Assembly: GCA_900539195.1 (NCBI GenBank)
Contig: UQBC01000031.1
Span: forward strand, 1 to 31,966
DNA length: 31,966 bases
Direction: 5' to 3'
DNA from: an uncultured Oscillospiraceae bacterium
GTDB taxonomy: Bacteria > Bacillota > Clostridia > Oscillospirales > Ruminococcaceae
Below are positions 23,177-30,563 of this stretch, one piece after another (the first letter of the stretch is position 1; each line of letters opens with the position of its first letter). A program made the translations under genes and the position numbers. The notes under the pieces were generated by a model that saw nothing but the letters and a program-made list of their open reading frames with translations, was not told the DNA's origin and ran no database searches.

Positions 23177-24619
23177 ATGATAAAATCGTTATATTTTGAT
23201 AACACGGCATATAAATCTGCCTATGAGCTTGAGCGGCTGATAAGGAATTTTTCCTTACCGCACAAGCTTGAATTTTATACAGACAGAATTCCGGACGGTA
23301 CAGATTACGCATACTTTTGCGCCGATAACGGCAAATTATCCGTTACCGTATCTGATAATGATACCGTGCATAAGGAATCCTCAGACGTATGCGAGCTGTC
23401 CGATTATGAGAATGAGCTTTGCAGACTGCTGTGCAGATGTATGGAAAAGCATGGTCACAACCCGCTTCCGTGGGGAATACTTACGGGAGTACGCCCGGTG
23501 AAATATATCCGAAGCATTTACGAAACCCGTAGCAATGCGGAAGAATATCTTCGTAATTCGTTGCTTGTAAGCAATAAGAAAATACGGCTTGCAAACGATG
23601 TAATACGCATTCAGAAACCGGTTCTGGACTCGCTTGACCTCAGGAAGATAAGCCTGTATGTTTCGATTCCTTTCTGCCCGTCACGTTGCAGTTATTGTTC
23701 GTTTGTATCTGCATCGGGTGAGGGTGCGCTTAAACTGACAGACGATTATTTTGAACTTCTTCTGGGAGAACTTGATATCTATGCGGATATAGTAAAACGG
23801 TTCTCGCTTGAAGTTGATACGGTATATATCGGCGGCGGCACGCCGACAACGCTGTCGGCAACTCAGCTTGACCGCCTTATTGAAAAACTCGGTGAATTTG
23901 ATATTGCAAATATCCGTGAATTTACCGCCGAGGCAGGAAGACCCGATACCATAACGGAAGATAAGCTGAGGGCACTTAAAAACGGCGGCGTCCGCAGAAT
24001 ATCGATAAATCCGCAGTCCATGAATGACAGTGTACTGCAAGCGGTCGGCAGACGGCATACGGTAAAGCAGGTATGCGAGGCTTTTGACATAGCACGGAAA
24101 GTAGGCTTTGATTGTATCAATTCCGATATTATCGCAGGACTGCCTGCCGAAACAGAGCAGAGCTTTGAGCAGTCGCTGAAACGGCTTTGCAATTTATCAC
24201 CCGAAAATATCACCGTTCATACGCTCAGCCTTAAGCGTTCATCTGCCTTATTCAGACAGTTCGGTGACGATATCGGAAAAGGTGCGGAAAATATGACTGA
24301 TACGGCTTATGATATGCTTACAGAGAAAGGCTATCTGCCGTACTATCTTTACCGCCAGAAAAACATAGCAGACAATCTTGAAAATGTCGGATATTGCAAA
24401 GAGGCTTATGAAAGTATCTACAATATCTGCATAATGGAAGATGTGCAGACTATACTTGCAGCAGGGTGCGGCGCATCAACGAAGCTGTTTGACGGAAAAA
24501 ATATTTTGCGTGTTATAAATTATAAGTACCCTTACGAATATATTTCGAGGTTTGAGCTTATGAATGAACGTAAGCGCAAAATAGAAGATTTCTTTGAAAG
24601 CAAATTAACGCTTGCATAA
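23177..24619 (+). CDS. hemZ: Coproporphyrinogen dehydrogenase-like radical SAM (HemZ)
   Basis: A 480-aa radical SAM protein of the HemN/HemZ family. A poorly conserved N-terminal region (about 155 residues, ending in the HemZ-typical PWGILTGVRPVK) precedes the radical SAM barrel. The 4Fe-4S motif is C167-x3-C171-x2-C174 in PFCPSRCSYCSF, followed by YIGGGTPT. The fourth HemN cysteine position is Ser/Phe, as usual for HemZ. HemZ is named as an oxygen-independent coproporphyrinogen oxidase, but many carriers lack haem synthesis, so the true role is uncertain. It starts 1 nt after the MBL stop. hisS and aspS, often next, are absent. Confidence 0.9.
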   Translation: MIKSLYFDNTAYKSAYELERLIRNFSLPHKLEFYTDRIPDGTDYAYFCADNGKLSVTVSDNDTVHKESSDVCELSDYENELCRLLCRCMEKHGHNPLPWGILTGVRPVKYIRSIYETRSNAEEYLRNSLLVSNKKIRLANDVIRIQKPVLDSLDLRKISLYVSIPFCPSRCSYCSFVSASGEGALKLTDDYFELLLGELDIYADIVKRFSLEVDTVYIGGGTPTTLSATQLDRLIEKLGEFDIANIREFTAEAGRPDTITEDKLRALKNGGVRRISINPQSMNDSVLQAVGRRHTVKQVCEAFDIARKVGFDCINSDIIAGLPAETEQSFEQSLKRLCNLSPENITVHTLSLKRSSALFRQFGDDIGKGAENMTDTAYDMLTEKGYLPYYLYRQKNIADNLENVGYCKEAYESIYNICIMEDVQTILAAGCGASTKLFDGKNILRVINYKYPYEYISRFELMNERKRKIEDFFESKLTLA

Positions 24620-24640
24620 TTTTACTTATTGTGATACAAT
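24612..24640 (+). promoter_or_regulatory. Promoter of the small zinc-ribbon gene
   Basis: TTGCAT (24612-24617), exact 17-bp spacer, TACAAT (24635-24640). The -35 box overlaps the hemZ stop codon, so the next gene has its own start of transcription near 24647. Confidence 0.55.
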
Positions 24641-24672
24641 ATAAAAAAGCATTTCTGAAAGGAAACACGGCT

Positions 24673-25098
24673 ATGGATTTAAAAGATGAACTTGATTTTA
24701 TAACGGCAAAGGCAAAGCAGCTTACTGATACGGGCGTCCGTAAAGCTGACGAGGTCATCAGTATATCAAAGCTGAAATTAAGATGCATTCAGCTTGACAC
24801 TCTGATCAAGGCAAAATATACCGAACTCGGCAGGACGATGTACGGTATGGTCAAGAATGACAGCTCTGACGCTGACAGGATAGCACAGGCTGTAATGGAG
24901 ATAGACCACCTCTATAAGAAGATGGCGCAGTACAACGCAAGAATAGAAATGATGCGGAAAATCGTTACTTGTCCCATATGCGGCACAAAAAACAAATTCA
25001 GCAATACTTACTGCACAGGTTGTATGCACAAGCTTGTTTCTACAGATGAAGAACCCGAGGATTATGCTTACACACCTGAAGACGATGAGAACAAATAA
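24673..25098 (+). CDS. Small helical zinc-ribbon protein
   Basis: A 141-aa soluble protein of unknown function. The N-terminal 90 residues are predicted helical and rich in charged residues, probably a coiled coil (repeated Lys/Leu/Ile spacing through LYKKMAQYNARIEMMRK). A zinc ribbon CPICG-x9-CTGC follows, with an acidic tail (DEEPEDY...DDENK). The ATG at 24673 is chosen because GAAAGGAAA lies upstream and the in-frame GTG at 24631 falls upstream of the predicted transcription start. Its own promoter and terminator make it a separate unit. The zinc ribbon is like those of the 9970-11886 trio, but there are no membrane segments. Confidence 0.8.
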   Translation: MDLKDELDFITAKAKQLTDTGVRKADEVISISKLKLRCIQLDTLIKAKYTELGRTMYGMVKNDSSDADRIAQAVMEIDHLYKKMAQYNARIEMMRKIVTCPICGTKNKFSNTYCTGCMHKLVSTDEEPEDYAYTPEDDENK

Positions 25099-25115
25099 TA
25101 TCACTTTGTCAATAG

Positions 25116-25143
25116 GCACGGCTTGAAAAGGTCGTGCTTTTTT
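25116..25143 (+). terminator. Terminator of the small zinc-ribbon gene
   Basis: GCACGGC (25116-25122) pairs with GTCGTGC (25131-25137, one wobble), followed by six Ts. Confidence 0.8.
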
Positions 25144-25144
25144 A

Positions 25145-25177
25145 TGCAAAATTTGCTTAAAAACTGCAAATTTTGCA
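25145..25177. repeat. 12-bp perfect inverted repeat (operator-like)
   Basis: TGCAAAATTTGC (25145-25156) and GCAAATTTTGCA (25166-25177) are perfect inverted copies separated by 9 bp. Each arm is itself nearly palindromic (GCAAA-A-TTTGC). It lies 7 bp upstream of the -35 box of the orphan promoter at 25185. It could be two operator half-sites for a dimeric regulator, or an AT-rich hairpin. Confidence 0.5.
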
Positions 25178-25184
25178 ATACGGG

Positions 25185-25214
25185 TTTACAATTCCTTTAA
25201 GCTCAGTATATAAT
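25185..25214 (+). promoter_or_regulatory. Orphan promoter of a candidate small RNA
   Basis: TTTACA (25185-25190), 18-bp spacer, TATAAT (25209-25214). The nearest plus-strand gene is more than 1 kb away behind a strong terminator. Confidence 0.5.
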
Positions 25215-25220
25215 AGAATA

Positions 25221-25340
25221 CAGGCACAGATATATATTATTCATAGTGTGCTTGTTGACGAGAAGAAATTGATATATTGATATCCTCTTAATCCATTTCC
25301 CATATAAATACCCCCGTGCAGATCACGCACGGGGGTATTT
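25221..25340 (+). ncRNA. Candidate small noncoding RNA, about 120 nt
   Basis: A plus-strand transcription unit bounded by the promoter at 25185-25214 and the strong terminator at 25306-25340. It contains no ATG-started frame with a ribosome site; the only frame is about ten codons from a GTG without a Shine-Dalgarno sequence. The body has an A/G-rich stretch (GAGAAGAAATTGATA) that could be an unpaired seed region. Genomic bounds alone suggest a trans-acting RNA. The alternative is that the promoter match is chance in AT-rich DNA and the hairpin only terminates the opposing gene. Confidence 0.4.
25306..25340. terminator. Bidirectional terminator, candidate sRNA / choloylglycine hydrolase
   Basis: A 14-bp stem AAATACCCCCGTGC (25306-25319) with its complement (25327-25340) across a 7-nt loop. 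It is 20 bases beyond the minus-strand stop at 25361. Confidence 0.85.
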
Positions 25341-25360
25341 GTATATTTGCCGGTTTTTAA

Positions 25361-26335
25361 TTAATTCCGGTAATCTATATCTTCTCCTGTCAGCATAGGA
25401 AAAGAAACAAGCACTGTACCGTCAAGATTTTCCTTTCTCATATCTACTGCCGAAATACGGTGATTATCGTAAGTTGTGTAATAGTAAATGCCTTTATCCG
25501 CATTACAGCACGAGGTATAAATAGTAATCTCGTATTCCTTGTCTTTTACCTCACAGCAGCCTCTCTGCTGGTCAACCGAGCCGAGTATATGGAAAAACTG
25601 GCTGACGCTTTCGGTTTCGCCTTTTGCCGAAACCGAGTTAGCTTTTACAAAAGCCACACGCACAAATCTTGATTGTGACGATAAATCGCCCGGCAGTCCG
25701 ATAGCTCCCATTCCTCTGCTGTAGGTTTTAAGTTCCAGCTTATCCGAGAAATTGTTCTGAGGCTGTTTTCTTGATAAATGCATATAATCGTTCAATCTGA
25801 ACATCTGCTCGTCAAAGGGCGGATTGTTGGTAAGCACACCTATCGGATTATCATAAACCTTTATTCCGTCCGATACCGATTCAACGGTTATTGCGCTGTT
25901 CCTGTCCGCAATTATCCAGTGGAGCTGACCTGCCGGCATCTGCTCGTCAAAGGGCGTATCGGTTATATTGATTTTAGAAATCAGCTCTTTTGCTTCATTT
26001 ACGTCTGCACATTTTGCGAGAATATACGGAATAAATTCATACTGCGCTACGTTGTCCTTATCGGGAGCGTTTTTAAAATAACGGGCATTGCCGACAAAGT
26101 TAAGCCCTGCCATACAAAGCCCTTTTTCGTTCATTGCATCATAGAACAACGGGTAACCTTTGGCAATATGAGCCGTACCGATCACTGCATAATGGCTATT
26201 GCAAACTCCCATATTCAGAAATTGCAATCTGAAATTTCTCGGCATTATAACAATATCCTCACCGTATGAACATTCGTAATCAAGCGTTCTGCCGAAATAG
26301 AAATCTTCTGTCTTGTATGTTGCGGCTGTACACAT
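25361..26335 (-). CDS. cbh: Choloylglycine (bile salt) hydrolase
   Basis: An N-terminal-nucleophile hydrolase of 324 aa, the normal length. The nucleophile Cys2 is exposed by removal of Met1 (MCTAAT). Other family residues are in place: R16 and D19 in FGRTLDYE, N79 in AGLNF, N170/N171 in VLTNNPPF and R223 in GLPGDLSSQSRFVR. It splits glycine or taurine from conjugated bile acids, or acts on penicillin V or N-acyl homoserine lactones in related groups; the NNP and GLPGD context favours bile salts. There is no signal peptide, so it is cytoplasmic. GGAGG precedes the ATG. It is monocistronic, with its own promoter and terminator, and points to a gut habitat. Confidence 0.9.
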   Translation of the reverse strand: MCTAATYKTEDFYFGRTLDYECSYGEDIVIMPRNFRLQFLNMGVCNSHYAVIGTAHIAKGYPLFYDAMNEKGLCMAGLNFVGNARYFKNAPDKDNVAQYEFIPYILAKCADVNEAKELISKINITDTPFDEQMPAGQLHWIIADRNSAITVESVSDGIKVYDNPIGVLTNNPPFDEQMFRLNDYMHLSRKQPQNNFSDKLELKTYSRGMGAIGLPGDLSSQSRFVRVAFVKANSVSAKGETESVSQFFHILGSVDQQRGCCEVKDKEYEITIYTSCCNADKGIYYYTTYDNHRISAVDMRKENLDGTVLVSFPMLTGEDIDYRN

Positions 26336-26370
26336 ATTATTACCTCCGTGTTTTTAAAGTTTCTGTTATT

Positions 26371-26399
26371 ATTCTACTACATTTTCCCCCGTAAGTAAA
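26371..26399 (-). promoter_or_regulatory. Promoter of choloylglycine hydrolase
   Basis: On the minus strand: TTTACT (26399-26394), exact 17-bp spacer, TAGAAT (26376-26371), with a start near 26364 and a leader of about 28 nt. Confidence 0.55.
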
Positions 26400-26454
26400 G
26401 AAATATTACGGAAAAAGCGTGAATGCCATAGTCTGACCGAAAATACTGTGCTAT

Positions 26455-26475
26455 ATTATTATTATTATTATTATT
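26455..26475 (+). repeat. ATT trinucleotide repeat, 7 copies
   Basis: Seven uninterrupted ATT units lie 9 bp upstream of the -35 box of the lipoprotein promoter, in the divergent region with the choloylglycine hydrolase gene. Such a tract can gain or lose units during replication. Confidence 0.9.
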
Positions 26476-26484
26476 ACAATACAC

Positions 26485-26513
26485 TTGACAATTAAAAAAC
26501 AATGTGCTAATAT
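26485..26513 (+). promoter_or_regulatory. Promoter of the lipoprotein gene
   Basis: TTGACA (26485-26490), exact 17-bp spacer, TAATAT (26508-26513). The start is near 26520, about 17 nt before the ATG at 26537. This rules out the longer frame from 26504. Confidence 0.7.
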
Positions 26514-26536
26514 TAAAACAGAAAGGTGGTTTATTT

Positions 26537-27286
26537 ATGAAAACAACAAGATTATCGATTTCCTTATCAGCTTTACTGACTGCCGCTGTTCTGATATCCG
26601 GCTGTCAGAGTTCACAGACATCGCAAAGTTCACAGACCTCGCAGATTTCCCAGGAAAGTTCTTCGTCCGAACAGGCTTCCGGCTCGTCCGACAGCACATC
26701 TTCCGCAGTTGACAAAAAGAATATAATGTATTATAACTCCCATGTTTATGTATATAACGGCGTGTCCGACGCCGGTACCGACAGTGCGGAAAAGCTGGGC
26801 GTTGTATCGGCAAAATACAGGGATTATGTTGAAGGCACGGGCATAACGACCAACGTTAATGAAATCAATGTAAATTCAGTAGTGTTTGCTGACGGCGATA
26901 AATTGCTGTGTAAAAACTCAGACGGCAAGACATATGTGTTTGTTATTGACGACAGCGCAAAAGACCTGGTCGTTTCCGCCGGTGACGAAAAACTGTACCT
27001 GGTTGATGCAGTACCTGAATGGTATCTTATTACAGTCAGCGTTAACGGCGAGCGTTATACCGAAGCCGGCAGTGAGGGCAGTAAAAAGACAGGCATTTCA
27101 GATGATTCTGTAATTGAAAATTGCGAAAAGATAGGCGAAATTTCTTCTGTTGACGAAGAAAAAGACCCTGTTGATGATTTTGCTTCAAATTACAGCGGCT
27201 TTGAAAAGGGCGACAGCGTTTACCGGATTGATGCAGATACAATAGCGGTTAAATGCAGTAAAGGTGTATTTGTTCTCGCAAAGTAA
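26537..27286 (+). CDS. Ser/Gln-rich lipoprotein of unknown function
   Basis: A 249-aa surface lipoprotein. The signal peptide ends in the lipobox ISGC (C23). A low-complexity linker with a tandem SSQTSQ repeat and Ser-rich stretch (about residues 24-60) follows, then a globular domain of about 180 residues that I do not recognise. It is rich in Asp, Val and Tyr, with strand-like stretches such as YNSHVYVYNGV and KTYVFVIDD. The start at 26537 follows GAAAGGTGG. It ends with VFVLAK and is followed by a strong terminator. It is a single gene divergent from choloylglycine hydrolase. Its expression could vary with the ATT tract next to its promoter (inference). Confidence 0.8.
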   Translation: MKTTRLSISLSALLTAAVLISGCQSSQTSQSSQTSQISQESSSSEQASGSSDSTSSAVDKKNIMYYNSHVYVYNGVSDAGTDSAEKLGVVSAKYRDYVEGTGITTNVNEINVNSVVFADGDKLLCKNSDGKTYVFVIDDSAKDLVVSAGDEKLYLVDAVPEWYLITVSVNGERYTEAGSEGSKKTGISDDSVIENCEKIGEISSVDEEKDPVDDFASNYSGFEKGDSVYRIDADTIAVKCSKGVFVLAK

Positions 27287-27314
27287 CATTTCGCTTTAAG
27301 TGCGGATATAAATG

Positions 27315-27346
27315 ACGGCGGTGCTTTTTTGCACCGCCGTTTATTT
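27315..27346 (+). terminator. Terminator of the lipoprotein gene
   Basis: A 10-bp perfect stem ACGGCGGTGC/GCACCGCCGT around six Ts, followed by TTATTT. Confidence 0.8.
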
Positions 27347-27403
27347 ATAGTCTGTAGTATCATATTTTACTGTATATGTAAAGATATTTGCCGACAGTAT
27401 AGC

Positions 27404-27430
27404 AAAAGGGCAGTGCCGAAACACTGCCCT
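27404..27430 (-). terminator. Terminator of proS
   Basis: GGGCAGTG (27408-27415) pairs with CACTGCCC (27422-27429). On the minus strand a TTTT run follows. It is 21 bases past the proS stop. Confidence 0.8.
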
Positions 27431-27451
27431 CAGACTATTCGCTTAAAAATC

Positions 27452-29176
27452 TCAGTCGTTGAACTTAGCCATAAGCTCCTTGATAAGCTCCTGAACCTTG
27501 TCTGCGGTTTCCTCAACGGGAACTTTATATGAGAAGCTCTTATCTCTTGCGGAAATCTCACAGCAGTTGTCCTTCAGGTTTCTAGGGCTTACAACAACTC
27601 TCAGCGGTATGCCGAGAAGGTCTGCGTCAGAGAACATAACACCTGCGCTTACCTGTCTGTCGTCATAGATAACCTCAGCACCTGCGTTCTGTAAAGCGTC
27701 ATACAGCTTATCTGCACAAGCCTTAACATCTGCGTCATCTGAACGTACAGCGCAGATATGAACCTGCCACGGAGCGATAGGCATAGGCCAGATAGGACCG
27801 TAATCATCGTGGTGCGCCTCGCATACCGAAGCCGCAAGTCTGCCGACGCCGATACCGTAACAGCCCATAATAGGTGTCTTTTCCTCGCCGTTGCTGTCAA
27901 GGTAGGTCATACCCATAGTCTTTGTGTACTTTGTGCCAAGCTGGAATATGTTGCCGACCTCGATACCTCTTGATATTGAAATCGAGTGCTTGTGGCAGTT
28001 GGGGCAGATGCCGCCGTCAAGAATCTTTGCAAAGTCGTGATATTCAACGTTTGCACAATCACGGTCAATGTCAAGACCGGTGTAATGATATTCTTCCTTA
28101 TTTGCACCGCAAGAAAGGTTGTTTGTATTCTGAAGCGAAGTATCAAACAGAACGGTCATATTTTCGGGAAGACCGACAGGTCCGATATATCCTGCGTTAA
28201 GACCGCATTCTTCTGTGATTACGGCAGGGTGAATCTCACAGCCTAAGAAGTTGCGGAGCTTTGTTTCGTTTACGTCAATGTCGCCTCTTGTGAATACGAC
28301 AACATAGCTGTCGTCTGCGTTTCTCTGATATACGACAGCCTTACAGCTCTTTTCCTTGGGAGTATGCAAAAAGTCACATATTTCTTCTATCGTATGGATA
28401 TTCGGAGTATGAACAAGCTCCATAGGTGCGGAAACTTCATCTCTTGTGTTCTCGATAATGCTGTCTGCGGCTTCCATATTTGCATTGAAACCACATTCGT
28501 GACAGCTTGCGATTGTATCCTCACCTACTGGTGTAAGGAGCATAAATTCGTGTGAAATACTGCCGCCCATCATACCCGAATCGGACTTGACCGAGATTAC
28601 CTCGGGAACACCTGCACGTCTGAATATGTTTTCATAAGCCTTGTGGCACTTGTCATAATACTGCTCAAGATCTTCCTGAGATGTGTGGAACGAGTAAGCG
28701 TCCTTCATAGTGAACTCACGGACTCTGATAAGACCGCCTCTGGGACGTGCTTCATCACGGAACTTTGTCTGTATCTGATAAATCATGAAGGGGTACTTTG
28801 TGTAGCTCTTGCCGTATTCACGCACAAGATGCACAGCGGCTTCCTCGTGCGTCATACCGAGTACCATAGGCATTCTGTTGCGGTCTGTGAAACGTAACAG
28901 CTCACTGCCGATGCTTTCGTATCTGCCTGACTCCTGCCAGAGTGAAGCGGGCATAACGACAGGAAACTGTACTTCCTGTCCGTCTATCTTGTCCATTTCT
29001 TCTCTGATGATCTGTTCGATCTTCTTTGTGATTCTCTTTGTGGGTGTGTATGACGAGAAGATACCGTTAGCCATATACTTGATATAGCCGCCTCTCACCA
29101 TAATTGCGTGGCTGTCAATCTGACAGTCCGAGGGTCTTTCTTTAAAACGGTCGCCGACCAGCTTGTCGAGTTTCAT
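27452..29176 (-). CDS. proS: Prolyl-tRNA synthetase
   Basis: A class II aminoacyl-tRNA synthetase, 574 aa, bacterial (ProRS type 1) length. Motif 2 is in RDEARPRGGLIRVREF and motif 3 in GCYGIGVGRL. The central insertion (about residues 230-390, with FTRGDIDVNETKL) is the editing domain that clears Ala-tRNA(Pro). An anticodon-binding domain closes the protein. The ATG at 29176 is preceded by AGGAGG. The frame upstream to 29317 is only the leader read in frame, since it crosses the T-box. Transcription is controlled by a proline T-box from a promoter with a perfect -35. Confidence 0.95.
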   Translation of the reverse strand: MKLDKLVGDRFKERPSDCQIDSHAIMVRGGYIKYMANGIFSSYTPTKRITKKIEQIIREEMDKIDGQEVQFPVVMPASLWQESGRYESIGSELLRFTDRNRMPMVLGMTHEEAAVHLVREYGKSYTKYPFMIYQIQTKFRDEARPRGGLIRVREFTMKDAYSFHTSQEDLEQYYDKCHKAYENIFRRAGVPEVISVKSDSGMMGGSISHEFMLLTPVGEDTIASCHECGFNANMEAADSIIENTRDEVSAPMELVHTPNIHTIEEICDFLHTPKEKSCKAVVYQRNADDSYVVVFTRGDIDVNETKLRNFLGCEIHPAVITEECGLNAGYIGPVGLPENMTVLFDTSLQNTNNLSCGANKEEYHYTGLDIDRDCANVEYHDFAKILDGGICPNCHKHSISISRGIEVGNIFQLGTKYTKTMGMTYLDSNGEEKTPIMGCYGIGVGRLAASVCEAHHDDYGPIWPMPIAPWQVHICAVRSDDADVKACADKLYDALQNAGAEVIYDDRQVSAGVMFSDADLLGIPLRVVVSPRNLKDNCCEISARDKSFSYKVPVEETADKVQELIKELMAKFND

Positions 29177-29202
29177 TGCATATCCTCCTGAATTCCGGGC
29201 AT

Positions 29203-29428
29203 AAAAAAAGCCCGAAGCATTAAATTTGCTTAGGGCGAAACATTGTTCCGTGGTACCACCTAAATTCGGTATAACCGCACTTGTATCTCTGTAACGGGAG
29301 AAACCGGTAACACTCATCGTGTACAGCTCAAAGACGGGTTCGATAAAACCTTGTCGGGAGCTTGCACCAACCGCTCTTTCTCTGTGACGCAGATTTATCT
29401 ACTGTTTCTTGTCATAGCTTTTCTGTAT
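29203..29428 (-). promoter_or_regulatory. T-box leader of proS (proline)
   Basis: A tRNA-sensing leader on the minus strand. The T-box core is TAGGTGGTACCACGG (29262-29248). Overlapping and following it is the terminator, GCCCTAAGC/GCTTCGGGC (29236-29228/29218-29210), with a seven-T run (29209-29203). In Stem I, the context GAA-CCC-GTC places a CCC (Pro) codon at 29338-29336 as the likely specifier, in agreement with the downstream gene. Uncharged tRNA(Pro) would pair with the specifier and the UGG of the T-box, and so favour the antiterminator. Confidence 0.92.
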
Positions 29429-29434
29429 GGTATT

Positions 29435-29463
29435 ATTTTAGCACAGAGGAGAATGATTGTCAA
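29435..29463 (-). promoter_or_regulatory. Promoter of the proS T-box transcript
   Basis: On the minus strand: TTGACA (29463-29458), exact 17-bp spacer, TAAAAT (29440-29435), giving a start near 29428, just before the T-box leader. Confidence 0.75.
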
Positions 29464-29475
29464 GGGGGAAAAGGG

Positions 29476-29505
29476 AACACCGCAGAGCATTTCCTCTGCG
29501 GTGTT
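29476..29505 (-). terminator. Terminator of the flavodoxin operon
   Basis: A 12-bp perfect stem AACACCGCAGAG/CTCTGCGGTGTT with a 6-nt loop, 41 bases past the flavodoxin stop. The T-tract on the minus strand is weak (CCCTTTT), but the stem is strong. Confidence 0.65.
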
Positions 29506-29546
29506 TTACGGAGTATGTTTGTTTATCTTTAAGCTGTATTCTGAAT

Positions 29547-29969
29547 TTATGATGCAAGTGCCTTACCGAGAGCAACGCACTGCTCGGTAGCTGTGTCGTC
29601 GGGAGCTTCGTTGCAGATAACGCCTTCGCCTGCCATAACTGCGCCGTCAGCGATGCACTGTTCCTCCCAGTTTCTCATCCATTCGCCGTCGCCCCAGCCG
29701 TAAGAACCGAAAAGTCCTACCTTCTTGCCTGACAGCTTTGCTTCACAAGCGTTGAACATAGGCTCAAACTCGCTGTCCTCAAGCTGTTCACTGCCCATTG
29801 AAGGACAACCGAAAGCGATAGAATCAAACTGATCTACCATATCCGCCGAGAAGTCAGCCGCTGTGAATACGCTTACCTCTGCGCCTGCGCTCTTTACGCC
29901 CTCTGCAACCGAGCCTGCCATAGCCTCAGTGTTGCCTGTTCCGCTCCAATATACTACTGCTGTTTTCAT
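29547..29969 (-). CDS. Flavodoxin
   Basis: A 140-aa FMN-binding electron carrier, the short clostridial type. The phosphate-binding loop SGTGNTEAM covers residues 9-17. The isoalloxazine-stacking loops are around GCPSMGSEQLED and GSYGWGDGEWM. Flavodoxins substitute for iron-sulfur ferredoxin when iron is scarce. Here the gene is the last of a DUF2325-DUF3793-flavodoxin operon whose promoter carries iron-box-like operators, which fits that role (inference). AAAGGA precedes the ATG, and the gap to the preceding gene is 33 nt. In this window it could also accept electrons from IorAB. Confidence 0.93.
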   Translation of the reverse strand: MKTAVVYWSGTGNTEAMAGSVAEGVKSAGAEVSVFTAADFSADMVDQFDSIAFGCPSMGSEQLEDSEFEPMFNACEAKLSGKKVGLFGSYGWGDGEWMRNWEEQCIADGAVMAGEGVICNEAPDDTATEQCVALGKALAS

Positions 29970-30002
29970 AATAAAAATCCTTTCATTCTGATATTTTTTA
30001 TA

Positions 30003-30563
30003 TTATGCAACCGTAAGCTGCACGATACTCCTGCCGTTTGCCCACATCTTTTGGTAGACAGCTCTGCACTTGTCAAATCTTGCAAAGGTGCGCATAGCCT
30101 CGCACTCGTTGCAGTATACCTTCCAACAGCCCGTGCATCTGCTGTTTTTGCCCCCGTTATCAATAAATCCGATAACATCTCCGAGCGGATAACCTAAGAA
30201 CAGTCCTATCTCGTGCGGAAATAAATCGCTTTTCGCCAGCTTGCCGCCAAGTACCTCAAGGCACAAATCAATATCTGTATTCTCGTATCCGTGACATTTC
30301 ATAAAACGCTCAACGCCCGGTCGGCTGAAATCCTTAGCAAGACGTTTCGCCCTGTATACATATATAAGCGCCGTGTTCTCACGCTTTCTCAGAACCGTTA
30401 CGGTAATGCCCTTGTCGGACAGTTCCTTGTTCCAACGCTCTACAGCCTTGTTAAGCTCATCCGTACTGCTGTATCTGTAATTGAAAAGATTCGCCGTCTT
30501 TAGCGATGCAAGAGTAGGGGAGCAATTGTCAATCAGATATTGTTCAAAACAGCACCCGTTCAT
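30003..30563 (-). CDS. DUF3793 family protein
   Basis: A 186-aa cytoplasmic protein of the uncharacterised DUF3793 family. The family motif FPHEIGLFLGYPLGDVIGFI is at residues 115-134. Four cysteines in CTGC-x4-CNEC (C143, C146, C151, C154) are spaced like a metal or Fe-S site; further cysteines are at 4, 5, 14, 90, 101 and 166. In clostridia the family often lies beside flavodoxin and ferrous-iron transport (feo) genes, suggesting a role in iron or redox homeostasis, but no biochemical function is known to me. The start overlaps the DUF2325 stop by 4 nt (ATGA). Confidence 0.82.
   Translation of the reverse strand: MNGCCFEQYLIDNCSPTLASLKTANLFNYRYSSTDELNKAVERWNKELSDKGITVTVLRKRENTALIYVYRAKRLAKDFSRPGVERFMKCHGYENTDIDLCLEVLGGKLAKSDLFPHEIGLFLGYPLGDVIGFIDNGGKNSRCTGCWKVYCNECEAMRTFARFDKCRAVYQKMWANGRSIVQLTVA

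Noticed and set aside
26455..26475. CRISPR or tandem repeat array
   Set aside because: It is only a 3-bp microsatellite without spacers. No CRISPR array or cas genes were seen anywhere.
27758..28246. Several plus-strand ORFs opposite proS
   Set aside because: Shadow frames of proS; no promoter or ribosome site.
29177..29317. 47-residue upstream extension of proS
   Set aside because: It runs through the T-box core and terminator. AGGAGG marks the ATG at 29176.
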